DNA of 64,000 nucleotides from Erythroxylum novogranatense. Taxonomy: Eukaryota; Streptophyta; Magnoliopsida; Malpighiales; Erythroxylaceae. The stretch lies in NCBI GenBank assembly GCA_029891385.1, contig CM057231.1:66914990-66978989 (forward strand), given 5' to 3'. The translations under genes and the position numbers were made by a program. Below the pieces are notes generated by a model that did not search any database, was not told the DNA's origin, and saw only the letters and a list, made by a program, of their open reading frames with translations. Shown here piece after piece: positions 55,986-64,000 of this stretch (position 1 is the first letter of the stretch; each line of letters starts with the position of its first letter).

Positions 55986-58900
55986 TGTTAGCCCCAAATT
56001 TTTTTTTTAAAAAAATTAAGCATGATTAATTAATTAAGTGATTGAGTTAGTATTAATTTAGTTGTAAGTAAGTAAGATGTCATAAATAAATTAGTTGGCA
56101 TGAATTAAATGAGTTAGGAAAAAAATGAATGTGTTAGTTGGACTTAAATGAGTTAGATGTAACTAATGTGTTAATTGGGCTTTGGGTCCAAATGAAATAA
56201 GAAAGAAGAGAGGATATAATTATGCAATGGGCTTAAATGAAGAAGTGGGCTTGAGTGGTTTAAAAATGAAGAAGGAAGGAAGAAGGAAAGAAGAGGGAAT
56301 TAAATGAACTTGGGCTTGGGCTTAAGTAAGTAATAAAGAAGTATAAAAGGAAGAGGAAATAAGTGATTTAGTAGAGGAAGAGAGGAAGAATACGAAAATA
56401 GAGAGGGAGGAGAGGATTTTCGGCAATGAGGGAGAAAGGGAGGAGAAAAAGAAAGGCTTGGCTAGGGTTTGGTGATTTCCATAAGATTTAGAGAGTTTTT
56501 GAAGAAAGTTCAAGAGGAAAAGGTGAAGAGGAAGGCTAGAGCTACACTTTGATACAAGAAACCATTTGTTTGGATAAGGATTCAAGGTAAGTTATGAGTT
56601 TTAGTTTGAGCTTTTGCTTGGGTTATGGTTTGAAAAGCTTAGAAATGAAGTGGGTTTAGTGATTCTAGGGTTAATAGCATGATTAAGGTTTATTGGTCTT
56701 CTCAATTTTGAAACCCTATGTTGATATGGGGTTATTTTCTTGTTATGGTTGAAGAAGGACAAGAAAGAGGAGAAGAACAAGAAGAGGAACTTCCTTAGGC
56801 AAGTTTAAGCAAGGATATAAGGTGGGTTTCACTTTTATCTTTATGTTTATAAGCTATAAATGCTATTTAACCAATGTAATTAATTGTTTTCCAACTACTT
56901 TTGAGTGAGTCTTAATGATGTTATAAATGCTTGTGAATTGTTTTATGATTATACTCATGTAAGAAGTTTAGCCATAAATGCTATTTGTTATGGAATTGTT
57001 ATAATGGTTGAGTTGACTTGTGATGAATAAACATGGTTTTGATGATTGATTTGAAATGAGATTGATGAATTGAGAATTATGACATGTGCATGAAAATGAG
57101 ATTTCAAGACTATGCCAATTGGGCAACATGAGGTTTTGAATGCATGAAGTATATGTTATGTGGGTAAGGTATAGTCCCCAAGAAATGTCACGTGCACGTC
57201 GACCATGATAAGGCTTCGCCACTTTGCTTGATTGTGGCAAGGATGTTCCTTTCAGGACTCCTCATGATTTTGCCTACATAAGATCATTAATGAGATTATG
57301 TAGTGCCATGAATATGGACTTACCGAGCCAATTATGTTGTGTTTTGTGCTTACTTGTATGAACGATGATAAACATTACATGATTGTTGCAAATATTGAAA
57401 AGTGCGTGATTGATGATGGATGCATGTCTTATAAGATTGTTTGAGAATTCGCTTGAATCATAAGTAATTCAATGAACTTTGCTTATTTCCATAAATATAA
57501 ACGTGTTACCCACGAGTGAAAGCTCACCCCACCTTCCCGTCCCATCTCCAGGTGAAGATCGGGATCACGAAGAATGAGCTCAAGGCATACTGCAAGATTG
57601 TGTTTTTGATGTATTTTCAAGTTAACTTTTGTAAAATCAATGCTTTAGATGCATTTTGAGCAAATGATGTTTTTGGCAAGTTTGTATTTTTGGGTTATGA
57701 TGGAGTGGCTTGAAATGCCCTATAAAGCTTTGTAATAACTTATGATTTCATATGAATGCAAGAATGTTCAGTTATAATGTATTTTAAGAAATCCATGTAT
57801 GTTTAAGACAATTGCATCATTGTTATAGTTTAGACATGATTAGATGATTAAGAGTGTGGTTGTTGCTTTAAATGGTATTGGGAGATACCTTAGAATTGAA
57901 ACATGTTGAATGAGGTTGAGTATTGAGTTTCATGCAGGTTGTAGCCTTACATTGAAGATTTGGGTTAGGAATAAAATAGGGGAGGTGCTGTCCAATTTTC
58001 CCAAAAATTGTGCAGCAACTTCCATTTGATTTTAGACCAATTTAATGTTTGAATTGAATTGAGAGATCTTCTTGAAAATTGTAGTAGAAGTTTAGAGCTT
58101 TCCAATGGTATATCGTTTGTCTCATTTAGAGTTAGGGTTAAAAAGTTATGAGTATTAGAACACATTCAGTCACTATTTATGCTGCAAGTTTTACTGTTTC
58201 ATTGGTCTTGATTGAGCAGTGATCTTTGAGTGAGTTTTTACCTTGATTAATGAGGGATTTAGCTTTATCATCCTGCATGAGGTTTGTAGTTCATCTTTTT
58301 ATCTTTCCATGAAGGTATAGTATGCACATATTGGAGCTAGGAATAAGAAGTTATGAGAGTTGAAAGATGACAGTTCCAAGTGGTCTTGAAGGTGTGAGGG
58401 TTGGAAGTTAGGAAGAAAGGCGTGTCCGTTAAACGGACACGAATTTCTGTTAAACGGACAGCCTCGGGTGTCAAAACACCCCTTCGCCTACCCATGTCCG
58501 TTAAACGGACACCCCCATCCGTTTAACGGACAAACAAGAAGCTTTTGGTACACATCCACCCGTATGTGTCCGTTAAACGGATACACCTGTCCGTTTAACG
58601 GACAGCTACGGGAAAAGTGACATTTTGGACTTTGTTAGAGGCTGAATTTGGTTTTGTGGTCTTCATAAAAGTTGTAGATATAGATGTCTAATTTCAAATG
58701 GTTAAAGAACGAACACGTTTGGACCTCTATATGAAAAGTTATGGCAATCGCGCCAAAAGAGTTTCAAGGTGATTTTGGAAGTGAGCATGGTCTACTCTTT
58801 TAAGCATAACTTCCTCATACAACCTCCAATTGAGGCGAGGCTTAAACCATTAGTTTTATAAGACATATATCTTCCACAGAATAAATTGTGGTGTCATTTG

Positions 58901-59405
58901 GAGTTAAATTGAGTACGTTTGCATAAAAGCAAATAAGAGGTTAGTTAAGAGAGCATGTTTCAGCTATGAACTCTTTTAGGTTTTTGGAGTGTAGCTTGAG
59001 TTACATAACTCCAATTGAGGTGATTCTTGCCTCTATGCGAACGTGAGACTCTAAGCTATATTTGTTATGGATAAGGCAATAAGTGATTATGATAAATAGG
59101 TAGTGTGCGCTCATCACTTTTATGGAACAACAACTTATAACACTGAAATGTCGTAAGTGCAAGGTTTCAGGAGTACGATAGTTAAGTAGTTGGGTCACGA
59201 GATCCGACATGTATGGTATTAAAGCAAGTGTGATAAGTATAAGTTCCATGTAGTTGGGTCTCGGATCCAACAGTTGGGGTCCGATCTCGAAATCGGGGTC
59301 GGGTCCTGACATCTGTGATATCAGAGCAAGTGTCTCGGGGATGGGCTCCACCTGGGCTCACATCCCGGGACAGTTGGGGTCCGGTCCACGGATCGGGTTC
59401 TAACA
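55986..59405 (+). repeat. 5' LTR of element Q
   Basis: About 3.4 kb. TATAAAA at 56342-56348 occupies the same place as in P. The central variable segment (about 58145-58620) holds a palindrome array instead of P's minisatellite. The right end is repeated, so the exact border is uncertain: candidates are about 59210, 59310 and 59405. Confidence 0.8.
58422..58605. repeat. Palindrome array GTCCGTTAAACGGAC in Q LTR
   Basis: Six units in 184 bp: full palindromes such as GTGTCCGTTAAACGGACAC (58422-58440) and TGTCCGTTAAACGGACA (58495-58511), the opposite reading TCCGTTTAACGGA (58518-58530), and CTGTCCGTTTAACGGACAG (58587-58605), plus two decayed units. A further inverted repeat GGGTGT...ACACCC sits between units. 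Confidence 0.88.
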
Positions 59406-59421
59406 TCTGTGGTATCAGAGC
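59191..59421 (+). repeat. Three copies of LTR end plus primer-binding site
   Basis: PBS-like motifs TGGTATTAAAGC (59214-59225), TGATATCAGAGC (59316-59327) and TGGTATCAGAGC (59410-59421) are spaced 102 and 94 bp apart. Each is preceded by an LTR-end-like stretch (GATCCGACA, GGGTCCTGACA, GGGTTCTAACA). Only the third has the perfect PBS and leads into the gag leader. Confidence 0.85.
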
Positions 59422-59617
59422 GAAACCGGGTTTAGGGTTTCCTAGGAACCTTAGTGGGATGTCTAAGGGTCAAGTCATCATGCATTTTCCTACATGAATT
59501 ATATGAATTATGTGCATTGTTTTAAATGCATAACATGCAACATTGTTTTCAAATGAGTGAATTGAACTTGTTTTATGTGAACTAAAGATTTTCACTGATT
59601 TTTAAATTGAAGGAGTA

Positions 59618-60860
59618 ATGCTGCCTCGAAAGAGAACTCGAGGAGCTCAATCTCGGCCCAGCTCTCAGCGAGGAAGTACGGATGAGTCGTATGTTCCGCA
59701 GGATGCAGGGACCTTCCCTGTCTCCGACTCTGATGCACCAAGTGTGCAACACTAGGCGCTTCCGCCGCCTCCTCCACAAGTGAATCCCATGGATCCCCAG
59801 TTCTTCCAGGCATTCGCCCAGGCTTTCACTTATGCCATGGGCCAAGAAAGACAGCTCAAGTGCCAGCCCCCAGAGAGAGGAGGCAAGCGGTATGATAAGC
59901 TCAAAGTATGGGCGATCGACTTCACGGGACTACTAATCCCAAAGAAGCAAGCATGGTGAAGAGGACCGAGAGGGTCTGAATCGGATGAAGTGTCTTGACG
60001 ATGAGAAGCTCGACTATGCAATCGACTTCTTCGAGGGGATGCCTTTGCCTTTGGTGGGAGTCGGTGCCCGTGGTCGGGAAATACCTCCGTCTTGACATGG
60101 AGGGAGTTCTTAGAGGCCTTTCGAGGAAATATTTCTCGATGGTCTACATGCGAGAGAAGGTCGGAATTCTTGAATCTCACTCGTAGGAGCCGAGTGTGGC
60201 GTAATATGAGCTGAAATTCACTCGGTTATCGCGATATGCAGCCAATATCGTGGCGATCAAGCGCATAAATGCCGGGAAGTTTGAGGCGGATTGCACTTAG
60301 GGATCGGGGAGAAGGTGCTGATCCACAATTTTCATGATTACCAAGCACTAGTGGATGCAGCTCTGCGAGTGAAAAGCTAGAGAACATCGTAATGAAGTGA
60401 CTAAGAAGAGGAAGAACAGAGAGAAGTCCTCCAGGAAGGGGGTAAGTGCTCCAGCGCCTAGAAGGAGCACTAGAACCTATCATACTCAGAGTGAGGTGGG
60501 TAGCGATGGTCCCTGCTAAGAGCAAGCACCAAGAGCTACTTGATCACAGCCTCAAGAGTGGCAAGCCTGGGGTGGACAAGTAGGGGTAACTTCACAAATC
60601 CCCAGTGTGACCATTGTGGGAAGTTTCATAAAGGGGAGTGTTTGATGAAAATTGGAGCCTGTTTTCAATGTGGTGAAAGAGGGTACAGGATCAAGGATTG
60701 TCCGCATGCTGTCAGGTAAGAAGGGTCGCAGTCGCAGGCCCCAAGGAGAGCGAAGCAGAGGGAGCAGGCCGATTCTGAAGTAGGCGATTACTGAGCCAAG
60801 AAGACTAATCTTCCAGGGAGGCCAAGGGGCCAAGGTCAAGCACCAGCCAGGGTATTTGCC
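59618..60860 (+). pseudogene. Element Q gag, frameshifted
   Basis: The start MLPRKRTRGAQSRPSSQ at 59618 follows the leader and fits P. The core region has many shifts between 59880 and 60420. A double zinc-knuckle region at about 60610-60715 reads CDHCGKFHKGECLMKIGACF and CFQCGERGYRIKDCP, where the usual His is Tyr. A stop follows at about 60718. The linker then leads to the protease frame. Confidence 0.78.
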
Positions 60861-61448
60861 ATGACCAGAGAAGAAGCTGCAGCTGCTCCTGAAGTAGTGA
60901 CGGGTATGGCCATGCTATTTGATTTACCAGTTTATGTATTGATTGATACTGGCTCCACCCATTCATTTTTATCTGCAAGTATGAATTTGCATGTTGTGTG
61001 TCCTGAGATTATGGACAATTTTCTGGTTGTTAGTACTCCTTTAGGGAGTAAGGTGGTGATTAGTTTGATCTATAAGAATTGTGAGCTCAATATCGACGGT
61101 GCTAGACTGGTAGTAGATCTACTACCTCTAGACCTTCAAGGATTGGATGTTATATTGGGGATGGATGTCATGGAGAGGTACAAGGCGAAGCTAGACTGTA
61201 GTTTGAAAGAAGTAGAATTTGATCTAGGCAATGATCAGAAAGTGGTCTTCAAGGGGGACAGGAAACTGCCAGTGCCGAGGATCATTTCGGCTATGTTAGT
61301 TGACAATATGATGAGCCAAGGGTGTGAGGCCTTCTTGGCGCATGTAGTGGATCCAGAAGTGAATGTGGGCATTAGAAGATTTTCGGTTGTGAGGAATTTC
61401 GATGTATTTCTAGAAGAATTACGGGGTTGCCGCGGTGAGGGAAATTGA
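60861..61448 (+). pseudogene. Element Q aspartic protease and start of reverse transcriptase
   Basis: The 195-residue frame MTREEAAAAPEVVTGMAMLF has the active site VLIDTGSTHSFLSASMNLH and LDVILGMDVMERYKAKLDC. After protease it runs through VPRIISAMLVDNMMSQGCEA into the linker before reverse transcriptase, where a shift at about 61395-61440 ends it. Confidence 0.87.
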
Positions 61449-62010
61449 GTTCGAATTGACTTGATTCACGAATCGCGCCAATCTCCATACCACCTACTGA
61501 ATGGCTCCATTGAGTTGAGAGAACTCGAGGAGAAATTGCGGAATTGTTGGAGAAGCGGTTCATCGTGCCGAGTTCTTCACCTTGGGAGCTCGGTCTGTTT
61601 GTTAGGAAGAAAGATGGAACATGGAGGATATGCATAGACTCTGAAAGCTTAACAAGATGACGATTCAACAAGTATCCGTTGCCACGGATAGATGATTTAT
61701 TTGATCACCGCAGGGAGCAAGGGTCTTTTCGAAGATTGACTTAAGATCGGGTTACCATCAACTCCGAATCAGGGAGTCTGATGTAAAGAAGACAACTTTC
61801 AGGACCCGTTACGGGCACTATGAATTCAGGGTCATACCCTTCGGATTGACCAATGCTCCAGCTGCATTCATGGATCTGATGAATAGGGTGTTTAATGAAT
61901 TCTTAGATCAGTTTGTCATTGTGTTCATTGATGACATTCGGTTTATTCTAAGGATGAAGGAGAGCATGAACAACATCTCGTGATAGTATTGCGAGATTAA
62001 GAGAGCGAAG
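61449..62010 (+). pseudogene. Element Q reverse transcriptase, frameshifted
   Basis: At nucleotide level the region holds all blocks from PSSSPWG to the catalytic box FIDD (about 61923-61934) and on to LRE. Stop codons and single-base losses break the frame repeatedly. Directly after FIDDI the sequence reads ATTCGG where a Leu codon and Val are expected, one base short. Confidence 0.78.
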
Positions 62011-62775
62011 TTGTATGCCAAGTTAAAGTGTGAATTTTGGTCGCGTGAAGTAGTTTTCCTTGGACATGTGATTTCCAGCAAAGGCATCCATGTTGATCCG
62101 AGGAAAGTAGAAGCAGTAGTGAATTGGCAAGAGCCTAAGACAGTGAAAGAGGTAAGAAGCTTTCTAGGTTTGGCAGGTTATTATAGGAGATTCGTGGAAG
62201 GATTTTCAATGATAGCTGCCCCCATGACTAAGCTGTTAAGAGAGAATCAGCAGTTCATATGGAGTGAGGAATGTCAGAAGAGCTTTGAGGAGCTCAAGAA
62301 CAGATTGACAAGTGCTCCAGTATTGGTTTTGCCCAATGGGGATCAGGGGTATATAGTGTACAGTGATGCTTTGAGGAAGGGTCTAGGATGTGTGCTGATG
62401 CAGGATGACAGGGTGATAGCCTATGCTTCACGACAGTTGAAGCAGTACGAGTTAAATTATCCGACTCATGATTTGGAGTTAGCAGTGGTAATTTTTGCCT
62501 TAAAGATATGGAGACACTATTTGTATGGGGTTCAGACTAGGATCTTCACGGATCACAAAAGTCTTAAGTACATTATGAGTCAGAAAGAGTTGAATTTAAG
62601 GCAGAGACGATGGTTGGAGTTGCTCAAAGACTATGACCTGATGATAGAGTATCATCCAGGCAAGGCGAATGTAGTGACAGATGCTTTGAGCAGGAAGTCA
62701 TCCATATCTTATGTGCAATCAGTTTACTTGCCTCTGTTGGAACAGATGGCCAAGTTGAAGATCAGTTTAAAGTAG
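62011..62775 (+). pseudogene. Element Q reverse transcriptase end and RNase H
   Basis: The 254-residue open frame has [40 protein letters not shown], the RNase H motifs [38 protein letters not shown] and [18 protein letters not shown], and [15 protein letters not shown]. It ends at TAG 62773-62775, where P has a CAG Gln codon, so this is a point nonsense change. Confidence 0.9.
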
Positions 62776-62808
62776 GATGAATCAGATGGTGTTCTTGCTC
62801 AATTCAGG

Positions 62809-63333
62809 GTGAGACCTATCCTTAGAGAGAGAGTTAAGGAGTTGCAGGAGGCGGGATACGAAATTAAAAATTCGAGAGATGAAATTCAACATGGTAAGCA
62901 GTCAGAAGTGCAAGTAAGGGATGATGGGCTAATGGTAGTCGGAAACCGGTTATGTATTCCAAATGATAAGGCAGTTAAGGATGAGATCATGGATGAGGCA
63001 CACAATGCGCCTTATTCCATGCACCCAGGCAGCACCAGAATGTACAGAGACTTGAAAGAGCATTTCTGGTGGAAAGGTATGAAGAAAGATGTAGCGGAAT
63101 ATGTGAGCAGATGTCTAGTGTGTCAGCAAGTCAAGGCTGAACACCAGGAACCTTCAGGCATGCTAAGGCCATTGTCCATTCCTGAATGGAAGTGGCAAAG
63201 GATCACAATGGATTTTCTGATGGGTTTACCCAGAACCAGCAAGAAGCATGATGCCATTTGGGTTATTGTTGATCGGTTGACCAAGTCGGCCCATTTTCCG
63301 CAATCAAACAAGCATTCATTCAGCAAGTCTTAG
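62809..63333 (+). pseudogene. Element Q integrase zinc-binding region and start of core
   Basis: The frame contains the HHCC motif: His in DEAHNAPYSMHPGSTRMY and the two Cys in RCLVCQQVKAEHQ. Then comes the first catalytic Asp in TMDFLMGLPRTSKKHD and IVDRLTKSAHF. It ends after a shift at about 63300 (CCGCAATC). Confidence 0.9.
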
Positions 63334-63353
63334 CCAGGAAATATATTGATGAA

Positions 63354-63824
63354 GTGGTAAGGTTGCATGGAGTTTCGGATTCCATAGTATCCGACAGGGA
63401 TCCTCGATTTACATCGAGATTTTGGGGAAGTTTGCAGGAAGCGTTAGGAACTAAGCTGAATTTCAGTACGGTGTTTCATTCTCAGACGGAAGGTCAGTCT
63501 GAGAGGACAATCCAGACTCTAGAAGGGATGCTTAGAGCATGTGTCATGGACTTCAGAGGAGCATGGGATGATCATTTGCCGTTGGTCGAATTTGCCTATA
63601 ACAATTCGTACCATTCGAGCATACAGATGGCTCCTTATGAAGCCCTATATGGCAGGAGATGCAGGACTCCCATATGTTGGGATGAAGAAGGTGAAAGGAA
63701 GCTAGTGGGACCAGAGTTGGTCCAGATGACAGTGGATAAGATTGATCTGATTAAGCAGCGACTTAAGGCAGCCCAGGATAGAATGAAGAGTTATGCCGAT
63801 GCTAACAGAAAAGAAATGGAATAA
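63354..63824 (+). pseudogene. Element Q integrase catalytic core, second part
   Basis: The frame continues with the second Asp in SIVSDRDPRFTSRFWG and the Glu in EGQSERTIQTLEGMLRACVM, then MAPYEALYGRRCRTPICWDE. It stops at a TAA (63822-63824) where P has a Tyr codon. The sequence beyond it still resembles integrase tail. Confidence 0.9.
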
Positions 63825-64000
63825 GCAGTGGGTGACAGGATGTTCCTCAAGACGTCTCCATAGAAGGGGGTTATGAGGTTCGGCAAGAAGAGGAAGTTAA
63901 GTCCTCGCTATGTGGGTCCGTATGAAGTATTGGAGAGGATTGGGCCGTTGGCCTACAGACTGGCACTGCCGCCAGAATTGTCACAGATTCATGATGTATT
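63825..64000 (+). pseudogene. Element Q integrase tail, cut by window edge
   Basis: After the stop, the reading resumes with the GPYE-type region ([20 protein letters not shown], about 63898-63960) and LSQIHDV at the edge. A further stop lies at 63862 (TAG), where P has TGG. The chromodomain should follow outside the window. Confidence 0.8.

Larger units (their letters stand above)
55986..64000 (+). mobile_element. Chromovirus element Q (relative of P), cut by window edge
   Basis: A plus-strand element of the same family as P: a 5' LTR from 55986 (TGTTAGCCCC) to about 59405, a primer-binding region present in three copies, gag (from 59618), protease, reverse transcriptase, RNase H and integrase to the edge. 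Coding parts outside the frameshifted patches match P closely. The LTR is more diverged. The 3' LTR is outside the window. Confidence 0.88.

Noticed and set aside
58422..58605. Regular repeats with short spacers, like a small CRISPR array
   Set aside because: The units are palindromes at irregular spacing inside a plant chromovirus LTR, with no cas genes. The spacers are not of uniform length.

Overview
The window is nuclear DNA from a flowering plant, probably a dicot. The evidence is an intron-containing GDSL esterase/lipase gene of the plant secreted family, AT-rich intergenic DNA, and nested plant retrotransposons (Athila, Tekay-type chromovirus, Copia and L1-type LINE). I see no bacterial operon, rRNA gene, tRNA gene or CRISPR array. 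Only one gene looks like a working host gene: the GDSL lipase at 28112-30619 (three exons, 354 residues).

Left nest (1-16440). A decayed minus-strand Copia element (13072-16440) was cut in its RNase H region by a plus-strand Athila-type Ty3/gypsy element, which runs from beyond the left edge to its 3' LTR at 11556-13071. The Athila gag was then cut by a minus-strand Copia derivative that carries gag but no pol (221-5119, two similar LTRs, 5-bp target duplication CATTG). Short foldback elements ending TGTTGG...CCAACA lie inside both Copia elements (1331-1944 and 14871-15065).

Middle (16441-33117). After AT-rich DNA with a possible MITE and an old LTR-like patch comes a LINE graveyard: an ORF1 remnant on plus (about 19920-20480), a reverse-transcriptase remnant on minus (20700-23720) split by a probable solo LTR (21459-22904), and a second plus-strand LINE (23911-27650). 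The GDSL lipase gene follows, then about 2.3 kb with no gene that I can support.

Right nest (33118-64000). Three Tekay/Del-type chromovirus elements lie here. The minus-strand family M has the order LTR-internal-LTR-partial internal (54966 down to 33118), which suggests recombination between copies. A plus-strand element P (33475-44956) sits in the gag of the partial unit. A relative of P, element Q, runs from 55986 off the right edge and its LTR end and primer-binding site are repeated three times.

Two patterns cut across the elements. First, four unrelated or distantly related LTR families carry arrays of short palindromes, each with its own sequence: AAGTCGACTT, ACGTCGCGACGT, CGCC-NN-GGCG plus GAGC-GCTC, and TGTCCGTTAAACGGACA. 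Second, when chromovirus copies are compared, many frameshifts are the loss of the middle base of CAG or CTG to give CG. They cluster in patches. This may be basecalling error at CHG-methylated cytosines, so some elements called broken here may be more intact than they look.
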